Counted from the first letter of the stretch, positions 40,311 through 51,940 are shown. The stretch is 57,363 bases of DNA from Priapulus caudatus (GCF_000485595.1 NW_014578039.1:20434-77796); one strand, 5' to 3'. Translations and numbers: made by a program. The notes: generated by a model from the letters alone, not told the origin.

Positions 40311-42105
40311 ATGGCAGGCAGGAAACGGTCGTATTTGGATGCTTTTCTGAATCATGGTTTCGTGAATTTGCCCTTCCAATGGAGAAGATCGACCCAGTGC
40401 GTCGTCTGCAATAAGGTGCTGATCAATGAGAGCTTGAAACCCTCAAAACTCTCCAGGCCAACCTTTCTTCTTTCTTTTTTATCCCAAATGTCATCCGGAC
40501 TCCAACACAAAGATCGAGCGTACTTTCGAACGGAGAGCGAAGCAATTGAAGGGAATTCAGTTCAGCAAAGACCGGCACTGTGCTGAAATCTCGTGCCTCT
40601 GTTGAAAGCTTCATACATCGTGGCCTTCAAGTCGCCAGCAGCAAGAGTCATACAATCGCCGAGACTCTGATCATGCCCTGTGCAAAGGCGATGTTTCCAA
40701 AGATCTTGGGTGAAGACCAGGCAAAGAAGCTGAGTGTCATATCACTTTCAAACAACACGATTCGACGAAGGATCAACAACATGGCTGATGATGTACTGGC
40801 GCAAGTGATCGAGGAAGTCAAGGCGAGTCCGTATGAGAAATTCTCTCTGCAATTCGACGAATCTACGGACGTCAGCAGCTGTGCTATTTGCTTGGCTTCA
40901 TCCGGGTATGTCCACCTCTCGACTGTGAAGGAAGAATTCTTCATGTGCGAGTCACTTACTACGACGACGAAAGGTGAGGACGTCTTCAACGTGTTACTAA
41001 TTTCCTGGAGAAGAATGGACTGGAGTGGGAGAATGTTCAACAGGTTCTGTCGACGGTGCACCTGCAATGATGGGTGGAAACTCGATTCAGAGGTTTCATG
41101 CAAAGGGCTACCCTGACATCGCTGTTTGACCATTGTAGCATTCACCGCTTTTTCACTTGGATCCAAAGTGCTGCCACCTGAGTTAAGTGTAGTATTCCGA
41201 GAAGTAGTGCAAAGTCGTCAACTTTATCAAATCCAAAGACTTTGAATAGCCGTGTGTTCAGGAATTGTGCAAAGAGATGGGCGAGAATTACGAGGTGCTG
41301 CTGTATCACACCGAAGTGAGGTGGTTGTCTCGAGAAAGGTTCTGAACCGTGTGTTCGATCTTCGAGATGCTGTGAAAACCTTTCTGGAGGAGAAAGATCT
41401 AATTTGGGCTCGTCACTTCTCTGATCATGAATGGTTGTTACGATTATGTTACTTGAGTGACATATTCAAGGAACTCAATCACGGGAACCTTGCACTTCAA
41501 GGAAAGAATGTAACCATCATTGATGCTCGCACAGCCGTTGCTGGTTCGTCGGAAAAGGTGAAGCTTTGGAGAAGAAGAGTGGAGAGAGGAGTGGTAGCCC
41601 AATTTCCACCCTTGACGCTTTTCTGGAGGAGAACGAGGATATGGATCTGGGTGTCGTCAAGGCGAAATCATGGCCACTTGGAGGGATTGTCGGGAAAGCT
41701 GGAAGAGTACTTCCCGATTTAGATACTTCCGGCTTCCCAGTGGTGCAAGACTTTCATCTGCGATGAAGATTCGATTCGTGATGATGATTTTCCAGCAAAG
41801 AAGAGTTTCATCACGATGAGAGTGAACGAGGCTTGGAAAACACAATTTCCACTCGACGGATTTGGAACAGTTTTGGATCGCCAGGTTTAAGGGACATTCC
41901 TACCCTGGCTCAGCGGGCTCTTAAGATACTCACATCCTTCTCCACGACATATCGATGTGAACAAGCCTTCTCACAGTCATGGCATGAAGACCAAGAAGAG
42001 GAATCGACTGGAGGTCTCCAAATGATGCGAGATTAGCTCTCAGTGAAACAGAACCCCAGAATCGAGAAGCTGGCCCAGGAGAAGCAAGCCCAACCGTCCC
42101 ATTAA
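40311..42105 (+). pseudogene. hAT transposase, ZBED5/ZMYM6-like
   Basis: It starts MAGRKRSYLDAFLNHGF. A BED-like half finger (Q-C-V-V-C-N-K-V-L-I-N-E-S-L-K-P-S-K-L) follows. The next frame reads SHTIAETLIMPCAKAM, LSVISLSNNTIRRRINNMAD, then K-F-S-L-Q-F-D-E-S-T-D-V-S (first RNase H Asp). After shifts come EVRWLSR-like RSEVVVSRKVLNRVFDLRD, LCYLSDIFKELNHGNLALQG, and the hAT dimerisation end IPTLAQRALKILTSFSTTYR-C-E-Q-A-F-S. It stops at TAA 42103-42105. It would excise and insert the element. Several stops and shifts are present. They may be partly read errors, because this block lies in noisy sequence. Confidence 0.75.
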
Positions 42106-42300
42106 TATTAATAATTATTAATAATTTGAAGAACACTGAAGATTGTGTTCAAAACATAACATGTGTTCAAAATTATAATAATATTAACGATTTATTACAT
42201 TAACAATTAAGTGTCAGTTAATCTTCCTAAACGACGGGGTAATGATCGAGTGTCGAGAGCTCAAAATGGGTAATGGACCGAAAAAGGTTGGGAACCACTG

Positions 42301-42865
42301 GTGTAGGAGATCGGCAGGGCAGGAGGAAGAAACACGGGGAAGAAAAGATGAGACGGGTGCAACAGCTAGTGCAGGTGGGGGAGAGGAACGACGAGCCAGA
42401 GGAGCAAAATCAGGATCGTGTAGCCTCAGATATTGAAGACACTTTGTGATCTTTGACTTTGATTTTTCTGGACTGTATGCCATTGGTTTTGTCATTAACC
42501 CATTAGCTTCGCATGATGGGCGCCATGGCACCTAGCATTGACATGACTAAAATATCATATAGATCAACCCAACCCCTGCCAGCAGCCTTTCCATTGAATA
42601 GCCTATGTATTGGAGTTTGTGGTGATTCTTTCAAATTTTTTGTGCATTTCTGTAAATGTGATAAGGGTTTTTTTGAGGAATAGGGAGGGTTCGGTGCACT
42701 GCCGGATAGTGTCAGTTCCTGACAAACGTTACACTAAGTAGAGGGGAGATCAGTGGTGCTGGCTAGATGCTAGAAATTATATCAAAAATATCGTATAAGC
42801 AAAATTGCACATCCAAAAGTCTACAATTCTTTCTGAAACAGGAATTGACTTTGTCTCTAAACGTC
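42301..42865 (+). repeat. U cassette, copy D right part (S5 and downstream)
   Basis: 42301-42436 continues exon S5 (basic, Glu/Arg-rich) and 42437-42865 matches 46327-46730, the leader of the P-element-like gene. At 42866 it fuses to ISL2EU sequence (gactttcttccaggcacatc, as at 10621). Confidence 0.75.
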
Positions 42866-43465
42866 GACTTTCTTCCAGGCACATCATTTTCCATTCAAAA
42901 ATAGAGGGAACTGCACCTGGTTCGGCAGCTGTGATTAAGGGTGCACCTGAAATCACTTTTGCTGAAAGTGTAGAGCATCAACAGTGTGGCCTTCCAATCA
43001 AAAGTTAAAAATATTTGATAATAATTGATAGTAATGATTATAACTATAAGCCAACTTGAATTATATAAGACATCTTGGCTTGCACAATATAAACACCAAC
43101 TAGTAGTAGCTGGCCTAGAGCAATTAAGTTCTCAAAAGTTATATTCCGATTGTCAATGTCACTGTCAGCTAAGCAAGCCGTGATTCAAATATTTTATTAT
43201 TTACCTAAAAGAGTGGCCGCTTCATCACGGCGTATTGGCAATAATCCATAATTTTCTCACTCCTGTCTTTTCATTGATGGGATATGGTGAAAACTTAGGG
43301 CTCATTATTAATTCCTCCCATTGCCAGTTGCCTTCAGCACACAGCAATCTTGCATCACGGTTCTTTCCCGGCTGTGTTGGCTGAGCAGGCCATTGTTACA
43401 AAATTGCCTAGCTTAGGCTCGTTTTCGTGCGATGACCCAGTCATAATAATAATTTAAGAAGGGTC
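42866..43465 (-). mobile_element. ISL2EU-like right end fragment with THAP exons
   Basis: Matches 10619-11217 with many small insertions. The right terminus agaagggtctat is followed by the same U sequence (caagtcaagccagag) as at 11220. That shared flank shows duplication of one locus rather than two insertions. Confidence 0.75.
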
Positions 43466-44002
43466 TATCAAGTCAAGCCAGAGAAGGGGACTGGGCGCGG
43501 GTTGGAGAGTTTTTTAACCGGAACTGGCTCATCCAAATGTGTCGAGCAAAAAAGTGCGAGGGCATGCAACCTCCTCGTTACAGAAGAGGAGACCACGACG
43601 AGTGCGGGACCAGCAACCGACGACAGGGCAGGACATTGCCATCAGGGCCAAGCACACAGAAACAGGCGATTCGTGCAGGGAAGTTCGTCTTACAGAACGG
43701 CCGAGTTCTGACACCATGATGCAGCCGAAACCGGTGTTGAATAGTTTTTGAATGATGAGAGGGTGAGGACGGGCATAAGCGAGAAATTTGAGTGAGCATG
43801 ATGATTGGACAGGCCGGAGCATGGCGGAAGGGTCAAGCGAGGACAGGGCGGTCTTGATCTGAATTCGAAGACGAACCGTTTCCCAGCCCATCTTCTGGAA
43901 TCATCAGCGACAGGCTGCAGCGCCTGGCAAGGACAGGGTCCAGTGGTACGGCCACGTCAGGAGATGGGTCTAAGCCAGGACGAGGTGGAAGGAGGTTCAG
44001 CA

Positions 44003-44027
44003 NNNNNNNNNNNNNNNNNNNNNNNNN
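44003..44027. other. 25-N assembly gap of zero true length
   Basis: The flanks read ggttcagca|N25|gcgtcaacgg. The other copies read ggtcacagcgtcaacgg, so no sequence is actually missing. Confidence 0.95.
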
Positions 44028-44917
44028 GCGTCAACGGCAACCTTGGCAGATGTTCATGTATGATCAGTTGGGGAATCCATTGTACCAGCCGCAGCCACAA
44101 GCCTTTTTTGGTCGGTGAATTTGTTTGGATGGATCATCCTGCTTTGGGGCACTACGCTACGCTGGTGTCGCTTGAGAGATGGTGTCGTAGACGAATAGGT
44201 GAGGCATTAGTCATCCGTCGATGGATGTGTATATGTATTCCAGGTGGTCGAGTTTAGCAGTTAGTAGGCCTATCATAATTGTAGTTTAGTCGGGTATCTC
44301 AGGCACGAGGTATGGATACGCTCAGGTGGGGGCCAATGATGACGTATGCAAGTGGATAAGTTGTTTCTATACACTCTTGAGTCGTAAGACTTGTTATCGA
44401 GACACATGACGGTGTGGTGTGGATTCCTGTCGGGGGAGTTGGCTGCTCCTTTGACTATCTCGGCCGTCCAGTGGAGAAGGGTACAAGATCCTCAAAACTG
44501 TTGGGGGGTAAGTACACCACGTCTCTGATGTAGCACCTGTCACGAGTAAATTCGGTGTTAACCCATTTGTTTCAGCTTATCGACTTGGGGGACACATGTC
44601 GCGGACAACATTTTTTAACAGGGGGATTTTTTAACGAACAAGCACGCAAAATGTTACGGTGGGATGCTGAAAGTGACAAAACAAAAAATTTGAAAACGAA
44701 ATGGAACCGAAAATAAAGACGTTCCTCACTCTTTATTTCGGCAGACAAACGGCCCCTTATCGACTGCCCGTGCGCGAGCATTTTCCCCACCATGAACCGT
44801 CCATTGCTGCCCCTTGTCCCCCAACGAAGAACTGAACCACACTGTACAAACTGTTAGGGCCCCCATCCATTTCGCCACATATGGAATTAATGAGTAAAGT
44901 CATCCATCTATTTCCAG

Positions 44918-45135
44918 GCAAAATATTCTAAGAATTGGAAGCAATAAAATCCGAACAACGATTGTTAAGAAAAGTTGTTGCCAAACTAAGCCATGAACGA
45001 AGGCAGCTCCGTGAGGATCAGAATGTTGATGATGGGGTGGAAGTGCTCCCAGAAGGGACATTCCCTACACAATTAAAGGAGGGTCTCCTCGTCTTCGAGA
45101 GGAAACTCAAAGAAAAGGCATTTGAAGATCAGGTG
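44918..45135 (+). pseudogene. U exon S3 (copy C)
   Basis: Coiled-coil exon identical in structure to 14248-14465, with a TAA near its start (ttctaagaattgg). Open thereafter to the GTAAG donor. Confidence 0.6.
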
Positions 45136-45330
45136 GTAAGTTTCAGACAGTTTTATGCATATTGTCTGCTTTATTCACGTAAGGCAACACTGGTCAGTAA
45201 TGATTCATTGAATTCTGACGTATAAGGGGAAACCTGTGGCCCGCCATATTTACATGAATTATTGGAAGGGTGGACTCTGCAGTCCATGTTATAAATCACC
45301 CTCGTTATTTTAGCAAACCACTTTAGTAGC

Positions 45331-45530
45331 CTGGGGGGGGGGGGGGGCCCCCCCCCCCCCCCCCCCCCCCCTCCCGCCCCCCCGCCCCCCACCCGCCCCC
45401 CCCGCCCCCCCCGCCCCCGCCCCCCGCCCCCCCCCCGCCCCCCCCCACGCCCCCCCCCCCGCCCCTCCCCCCACCCTTTTTTAGCCGGCGCCGGTGCTAT
45501 AACCGCCGCGCCGGGGGTTTGGCCGCTAGT
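45331..45530. other. Homopolymer-rich artefact in the U intron
   Basis: A G run, then about 130 bases of almost pure C, then ccggcgccggtgct-like GC sequence, replacing the ordinary text cctgcc|ctagtttgaatc of this intron. It is far outside the local composition and absent from all other copies. Confidence 0.8.
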
Positions 45531-45629
45531 TTGAATCAAATAATTTCTATAGTAAAATTAGTGTAGAGATTTCCCACAATAATGATTACCTGGATTATGC
45601 CTCTAATTTACAATGTGTTTGTTTTCCAG

Positions 45630-45794
45630 GTGAAATACTTAGTGTATTTGGAAGCCATGATATGGGCCATGAAACTCGCATGATTTTGGGAGAGGTTCCA
45701 GCCAACGAGGTTGCGGCAGGTTATAACCTAAGTGGGACAGGACTGTAAGGGAAGGGTTGCTTCAACAACTTCACATTGTACCGGGCTATATTTG
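45630..45794 (+). pseudogene. U exon S4 DUF4806-like (copy C)
   Basis: Same domain as 14777-14942. A one-base loss in tacttagtg near the start and a TAA in ggactgtaaggg interrupt the frame. Confidence 0.5.
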
Positions 45795-46117
45795 GTAAGA
45801 ATGACTAATTTTAATTCTTAATCTACCTGCATGAGAGGCATAAGTAAAAGCTGAGCCAAATGAAACTGTCACTGGATGAATTTTCTCTTTCCAAATCCTT
45901 TACAGCACTGGGTAATCTAATGGCACAGAATATTGTATGGTTTGTGAACAAAAGTTGTTGCAGTACTTCTTCTAACCATTTTTGCCAGAGAGAGACCCCG
46001 TACCTATGTACATGTATTACAAATTGCTAGTGATTACTCCAATGTTAGAACACCTCAGCATGCTTGAGTATAAGATCTGAACAATACATGATTATGTGGG
46101 TTTTTGTGTTTATGTAG

Positions 46118-46326
46118 AGGTTATCCTAATCCACCACAAAGAGGCAAAGGAGGATGATTACAGATGCTATGTGAAGAAATGGTTCAATGGTGTAGGGGAT
46201 CGGCAGGGCGGGAGGAAGAAACGAGGGGAAGAAAAAAGGAGACGGGTGCAGCTAGTGCAGGAGGGGGAGAGGAACGACGAGCCAGCAGGAGGAAAATCAG
46301 GATCGTTGCTAGCCTGCAGATATTGA
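46118..46326 (+). CDS. U exon S5: basic charged C-terminal exon
   Basis: After tttatgtag it encodes VILIHHKEAKEDDYRCYVKK, W-F-N-G-V-G-D-R, then an Arg/Lys/Glu tail (GGRKKRGEEKRRRVQLVQEG) and a stop. It lies 320 bp after S4 and looks like the last exon of the DUF4806-like gene. It contains the unoccupied target of the hAT insertion seen in copy D. Confidence 0.45.
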
Positions 46327-46582
46327 AGACACTTTGTGATCTTTGACTTTGATTTTTCTGGACTGTATGCCATTGGTTTTGTCATTAACCCATTAGCTCC
46401 TGATGGCGCCATGGCACCTAGCATTGACATGACTTAAATATATTATAGATCACCCAACCCCTGTCACAGCCTTTCCATTGAATACCTATGTATTGGAGTT
46501 TGGGTGATCTTTCAATTTTTGTTGCCATTTCTGTAATGTGATAAGGGGTTGAGGAATAGGGAGGGTTCGGTCACTCCGGATA

Positions 46583-47590
46583 GTGTCAGTTCTGACAACG
46601 TTAACTAGTAGAGGGGAGTTCAGTGGTGCTGCTCAGATGCTAGAAATTATACAAAAATATCGTCTAAGCAAAATTGCACATCCAAGTCTACAATTATTTC
46701 TGAAACAGGAATTGACTTTGTCTCTAAACGTCAGAACACTATTCGTGCATGACCGAAACCTCACTAATAAGCCAATCACTAATAGTACGTCGGATGCCGG
46801 TGCGTCAAATGCTGGCCAGAAAAAGGTTTGCAAGGTAGAATCACCCAAAAAAAGACTAGCAAAAAGATTGTAGCCCTACGCAAACAAGTTTACCGGCTAA
46901 AACAGAAGATAGCCAAGACCGATATATCAGTAAAATCGCAAGGGAATAATGCTGAGAAAAAATAGAGTCGCTCATCTTCTCACTGTCAGAGTATCTTTCT
47001 GGCGAGTGGACTGATAAGTCCAGCCATACTTAAGCAGCTGCTGTTGGACTGCATTGATAAAATTACTCATGTGGGTCTCATTTGCAAAATTGTTATTTGC
47101 GATCAGGGATCTAACGACAGGTCAATAATTTCAGGTCTGTGTGTCACTGTTGAAAACACTTATTTAACTCAGAATGGCAATAAGGTATTTGTTCTCTATG
47201 ACCCACCTCAATTGCTAAAGAATGTCAGAAATAATCAGAAAAAATATAGCCTCAAAGTTGGTGACAACAACATTCTTTGGCAATGTATTGCCGAATTCTA
47301 TACATTTTATGCTGCGCTCCCCATTCGTATGGCACCCAAACTGACACAGAAGCACATTAATTTGCCAATGTTTTCAACTCTTAGTGTTCGTCTGGCAACG
47401 CAAGTTCTGAGCCACTCGGTAGCAGCTGGTATGGCCACTCTCTGCTCGCTGGGAAAACTCCCTGATGAAGCTATACATACTGCAATATTCACAGAGCAAA
47501 TGGACCCACTTTTCAATGTATTCAATAGTTGTAGTACTACAAGCACTCAGAAGATGAGGTATGGAATTTCCAAAGGATCATCCCACTAAA
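46583..47590 (+). pseudogene. P-element/THAP9-like transposase fragment
   Basis: An N-terminal part contains FSGAAQMLEIIQKYRLSKIA, then a Lys-rich helix that runs through one TAG and a TAA. The core is open from 47044 for 181 codons: L-D-C-I-D-K-I-T-H-V-G-L, VICDQGSNDRSIISGL (catalytic Asp), VLYDPPQLLKNVRNNQKKYS, and ATQVLSHSVAAGM. The order D-Q-G-S-N, Y-D-P-P-H-L-x-K-x-x-R-N-N and T-Q-V-F/L-S-H-x-V-A is diagnostic of P-element transposases (GTP-dependent DDE enzymes). The C-terminal domain is missing. The THAP domain expected at the N terminus is not seen here. Confidence 0.75.
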
Positions 47591-48200
47591 TAAGTGTCAA
47601 CTGGTAATCATGCCGCGTGAAGCTCAGTTGGTGAAACAATCCAATGGGAAAGATTGGATTATCGAGGTGAAGTACTGGTGACCTCTCCCTCTTTGTTTTC
47701 CACAAACCGAATTTGGCATAATCACTACGTTGAGATCTGGTCATGTCAAGAGCAACCATTTTTGAAGAGTTAGTTGTTCTTATGTGTTTTGACCGTATAT
47801 CGTTTGTAACTTGTAGTTTGATTTGATATTCGCTCTGCTGTAAGTTCATGAGTTTCAGCGAACATATCCGTATAATCATTAGAAGACCATGATAATAGTT
47901 TTGAACATTGTAGACTCCATCATTGTTCCATATCGTGAATTAGACATAATTGTCGATAGGCTTAAAGTGTTACCTAACATGCCTAATCAAGGTTTCTATT
48001 ATAAAGAATTTGAACGATTAGAAAAGGAGTTATGTAGTGTTCATGTAATTCCAAAACCCCTCTTCGGTTCTCACCTAGTGAGCATTCTCTGTATCAACAG
48101 GAACAGGATGTTCAGCCATAAACAGATGATCAGAATTATGTAGCCAGCAGATTAATTCAATAAAAGTATTGTGATTAAATCCAGACTTATCGTCGATTCA
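47591..48200. other. Unassigned spacer between P-element and KDZ sequences
   Basis: One open frame (47889-48143, 84 codons, RELDIIVDRLKVLPNMPNQG) has no recognised motif and no splice context I can defend. Nothing else is seen. Confidence 0.4.
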
Positions 48201-48939
48201 CTCAGCCTTCAGCATCACACTGACAAATGCAGGTCACATGGGGAGGCCAATGGCAGGAGGGTGCTGGCGCTGGAACAGGAGAAGAATGCGAGCAAGCATT
48301 TTTTTCCCTTTCGAAGTTGCGCAATGTAACGATATACATGAGCAAAGCAGGTAAGGGGTTTAGTTATTCAGTGTATAAACTAATTTTATGTAATTAAAGA
48401 TGTGTAGATCATTTTTCTATGCTAACTTTTCTGCATAGATATATTGTAATACCCGTTTGATTTTAAATGATCAGAACAAATCGTGTATAAACTAATTTTT
48501 ATTATATATGATACATTTTTTTCTAGCCAGAGAAGAGGAAATCACTCTCGCAGTTAAATTCTGGAACCAGAAAAAAATCAACATGATGGCAAAATCACTG
48601 GCAAAAAGACATGCTAAGGTAAGTGTCGAAAAAATCGCACTTGGATTACCACTTGACCGGTTTCTGTTATCATGTGTGGAAAACTCCATAAGAATGTGGC
48701 TTTATTCCACATGATATGTTATTTCATTGCTATTACAGATGAAGAATGAGATAGAGACAGTAGAGCCAGAAATTCTTGGTAACTGTAGGCAGCTCGGCAT
48801 CGACGTGACGACTCTTCCACAATGGGTTAAAGAGATAGCCGAGTTTGCCTCAGGTTTGGTTTTAGAATTCATTTGTTTTTGCACAATTGTAATATATTCT
48901 GGTTGTTGTTAAATCACAGGTTTTGGCTGCAACACACAA

Positions 48940-48965
48940 ATACACTGTGTGAAAACACAGTGTAT
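48940..48965. repeat. Perfect hairpin, 11-bp arms, 4-base loop
   Basis: atacactgtgt gaaa acacagtgtat, in a KDZ intron. Confidence 0.8.
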
Positions 48966-49023
48966 CCCAGTGTAACCACAGCTAAAATCAGTGTTATGGC
49001 CTTTAATACCACTGATACCAAGT

Positions 49024-49048
49024 GTTATATATATATATATATATATAT
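49024..49048. repeat. (AT)n microsatellite
   Basis: About 12 uninterrupted AT units directly before the hairpin at 49049. Confidence 0.9.
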
Positions 49049-49094
49049 GAGCTAATAAACACCGCAAAATGCGCAAATAGGTGTTTATTAGCTC
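49049..49094. repeat. Perfect inverted repeat, 15-bp arms
   Basis: gagctaataaacacc and its exact complement, separated by 16 bases. It lies in a KDZ intron and is probably the remnant of a small foldback element. Confidence 0.8.
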
Positions 49095-49655
49095 TTGATA
49101 TTATAATACAAACGTTGTTGCTGCAATGTGTTACATGTCGTTGTCCTGTGTTATTGAGATACAGAGCATGAAACCTATGCCACCATGTCAAGTTAAAAAT
49201 ATTTTGTAACTTGGCTAATTTGCAATTGACTGCATAAAAATCTGGTTCTCATTCTTAGTCCTATAGAAAAGCATTATTGCAGCTAGTATTTTATTATATT
49301 CCCAGTTGCAGTCACAAAGATCGAAAATTACAATCATCATGCAGTAATGATAGTTATTTTGTTAGAAAATTTCTTCCCCTAATAATGCTAATATTCGTAC
49401 ATACAGTGGGTTTTATATTATGTATAGGATACGTCGGTCAAGCTGACAATGATCAAGGCGCTATAATGACACGGCTAGAGACGCTGTCTTTTACGATCCA
49501 GCAGCGCAGGCATGTCATGAGACAAAATGGTAAAACATTAAATTAAACTTGGTAAACAACCTGAATCAATATAGCACCTGAGCAACAACACCTAGCAACC
49601 TGAATCAAGCACCATGACAATATGCATTAATCTTTTTAGTAAGTTACGCTCGTAG

Positions 49656-49873
49656 GGTCTATGTCTCCCTGGGTACTGCCGGAACGTACCCTGGGTACGG
49701 TCCAGTATACCGTAACGTACCCTGGTAACTTCTATTATGCCGGACTGTACCTTGCCTACTCCACTAACGAGTCTAGGGAATTGCTTAGGCCTACTCCCTA
49801 ACCAGTAACCCTAACCCTAACCATATCAAATAGTTCCTAGGGTGTTCCGACAGTAACTAGGGAGACATAGACC
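49656..49873. mobile_element. Short foldback/MITE-like element, 218 bp
   Basis: ggtctatgtctccct at the left end is exactly complementary to 49859-49873, and the next 15 bases are partly complementary (tactg-cggaac). The interior contains taaccctaaccctaacc at 49806-49822 and several gtaccctgg words. No coding sequence. Confidence 0.65.
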
Positions 49874-50259
49874 TTATCTCTGTAAGTTACAGACAGGAGT
49901 TCATATAAATCAGGCTATTTATACATACAATTTTTTTTTATATTTATAATATAATATATATTAAAGCATAACACAGTGTTGCACAGCAGAAACGAACGCG
50001 ACACAAAAGCTGTTGCTGCAGCCATTGCATGCGTCGCCCCTCAGATTTCTGTAACAACTGATCAGGTTCTGGAAGGAAACTTTCCATGGCTAGTTGAAGG
50101 AACTGCGACGAGCAAGTTGTTTTTAGATATTGTTCAGTGTATAGATATAGATCTATAGATATTACCGAGAAGCAAAATCTAAACATTGACCAGAGAATGA
50201 ATAATTGAACATGATACCTGTCATATGTAGATTAAAAGTGTTTCATTTTCAATTCAACA

Positions 50260-50715
50260 CAGGTGTGGCAAACCAGCCAGGTCCAGGGTAGGGTGCGTCG
50301 CGTGTTACTTTCATGTTTGTTAGCGACCCTGCCGCAAGCAGGGTATACTTCTCGGAAGCGGAAAGGAAAGCGCGCGCGCGTGTTTCAGGCAAAAAGAACT
50401 GGTGTTGTTGTCGAGCAAGAACTGATTTGAGGGAGACGCGTGAAAGTTTGCAACTGGTGTGGTTGTCGAGCGAGGACTGATTTGTGAAAGGCGCGTTTTA
50501 CTGTAAGTTGTCATACCCGTTCTTTGTCGTTTTGGCCATTTTAGTGTTTACCGGCCGCTAAATAAACGCGCCAACTTTGTGGCCGTGCGCTTAACGTAGC
50601 TGTTGTACGTGTATCTTGCATCTTCTTGCGTATGTGCGCACATCACTAACCGCGGCGACTAAGCTCACCTCACAATCCTGTGATCGAGTATGAAGGCCGG
50701 CCTGTAACTGCCGGT
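50260..50715 (+). mobile_element. LTR-like insert in a KDZ intron (low certainty)
   Basis: GC-richer than its surroundings. It contains aataaacg near 50560 followed by a U5-like stretch, plus a short duplication (ctggtgttgttgtcgagcaag and ctggtgtggttgtcgagcga). The ends may be tgtggcaaacc and ttaaaaacaca, but no target duplication is clear. Confidence 0.3.
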
Positions 50716-51196
50716 GGGGTTTAAAAACACAACGCAGGGTAGAAATCAGAAAGACTAAGAGGTAGAAAGGTTACAACAGGCCACACAACACGGAAAAGAG
50801 AAAAGTGGCTGAATTGCATCAGAAGCTCATGTGTCTCAAGGAGGAAATGCTCATCCTCGAGACAGAGATGAAGCAGTTCATCACGTACTATGAAAACCAG
50901 TTGGTCAAGTACATGTACTTTGATTTGACCACAGACTACTGTAAGCATTCATGCCACTATATTATGTAGTCTTCTCTAACACAGTGGTGTTAGTGTAAAG
51001 CAACAGAATCTATACGAGCCTGTGTTTGTTTTTGTTTTGTTTTCTAGTTGGTTGCACTCATGGAGAAGCATGCAATTTTTATTGCATTGGCAAAGATCCA
51101 CTGACTGAAAAAGCACAAGCGGGAGCAATGATACTACTGCAAGCAAGAGAAGAGTACATCAAAAAACAATTACAAACAGCACAGTCCCTGTTTTAA

Positions 51197-51940
51197 TGTG
51201 CTAACCACTGACTTAGGGGGGCCAAAGACCTTTTTGTACGCCACATTATAAATTGATTACAGGGTATGCCGTATGCAGTGATGATAGTGTAACATATTTC
51301 TATTCCAGGAAGTTTTTTCTATGTGTTTCCTTCATTATGATCCCTTATGCTATTCTTGTAATATTATTGCAAGCATTAGCAGAAATATGAATAGTTATCT
51401 GCATACATTTACCGTGACATTTTTTACTGGAATTCAGTTGTGAATGATCACTAGGTGATTTGTAAATTTTTGAAATGAAAAAAAAAATATTTTGCTTGTA
51501 GTGATTTTAGATCGCTTCTTGTATTTAACAAGAACTGTCTAGAGGAATTTTCAATGGTGTGAATAGTGTGGTCTGACAATATTTTACCTAGAATCTCTCA
51601 AATAATTAAAGGTATATCCTTTACTCTATGTTCTAGGGTTATGTTAAGTTAATCTAGGTAAAAATTACGCTACATAAAAAGTTTCATGGTTCAATCACCA
51701 TTAGATATAAGTCACACCTAAAGCAATGTATTAGCTAGCAAGTCGTCTCCGACTTTTTCAGGAGTCTGTTTTCGTATTGGGAAAAGAATTTTACTGGCGA
51801 CACCAATTGACTTGTGTGAATACACTTATAACGTGCAAGTTTTTATTTCTAGTTCATAGAAAATTGACATTTTATTATAAGAAAGTGAGCACTTTTAACA
51901 GAGTGGCTAAATGCCTGACAGTTTTTAATATCTGACAGCT
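51197..51940. other. No recognisable feature
   Basis: AT-rich sequence after the last KDZ exon. It includes poly-A at 51479-51488 and no open frame of note. Confidence 0.5.

Larger units (their letters stand above)
38775..42300 (+). mobile_element. hAT transposon, 3,526 bp
   Basis: The ends are CAGTGTTCCGCGACC (left) and GGTTGGGAACCACTG (right), imperfect hAT TIRs. They are flanked by GTGTAGGG at 38767-38774 and GTGTAGGA at 42301-42308, an 8-bp target duplication with one mismatch. The empty target is present in the window near 46190 (ggttcaatggtgtaggggatc). It encodes a ZBED5/ZMYM6-like transposase and contains a nested Harbinger MITE. Confidence 0.85.
43466..46430 (+). repeat. U cassette, copy C (S1 to S5)
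   Basis: This is the only unit in which S1, S2, S3, S4 and S5 all occur in order: S1 about 43500-44117, S2 about 44580-44695, S3 44918-45135, S4 45630-45794, an exon after tttacag at about 45906, and S5 46118-46326. Sequence left of the N run is indel-rich and right of it is clean. A homopolymer artefact lies in the S3-S4 intron. Confidence 0.8.
48215..51196 (+). pseudogene. KDZ (Kyakuja-Dileera-Zisupton)-like transposase, C-terminal exons
   Basis: The exons are about 48215-48350 (QWQEGAGAGTGEECEQ and Y-M-S-K-A), 48537-48618 (EEITLAVKFWNQKKINMMAK), 48739-48853 (LGIDVTTLPQWVKEIAEFAS), 49428-49529 (GAIMTRLETLSFTIQQRR), 49987 to about 50120 (ISVTTDQVLEGNFPWL), 50780-50940 (LHQKLMCLKEEMLILETEMK) and 51048-51196 (GAMILLQAREEYIKKQLQTA, stop). 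The G-x-G-T-G-E-E-x-E-Q and F-W-N-x-K-K motifs are what I know from KDZ transposases. Most exons have good GT-AG borders and open frames. The catalytic N-terminal part is not found upstream. An LTR-like insert sits in the penultimate intron. Confidence 0.6.

Noticed and set aside
40648-41166. 172-codon minus-strand frame
   Set aside because: Antisense of the hAT transposase core.
45171-45539. Gly/Arg-rich (GGGRGGG) frame on the minus strand
   Set aside because: Translation of the poly-C artefact.
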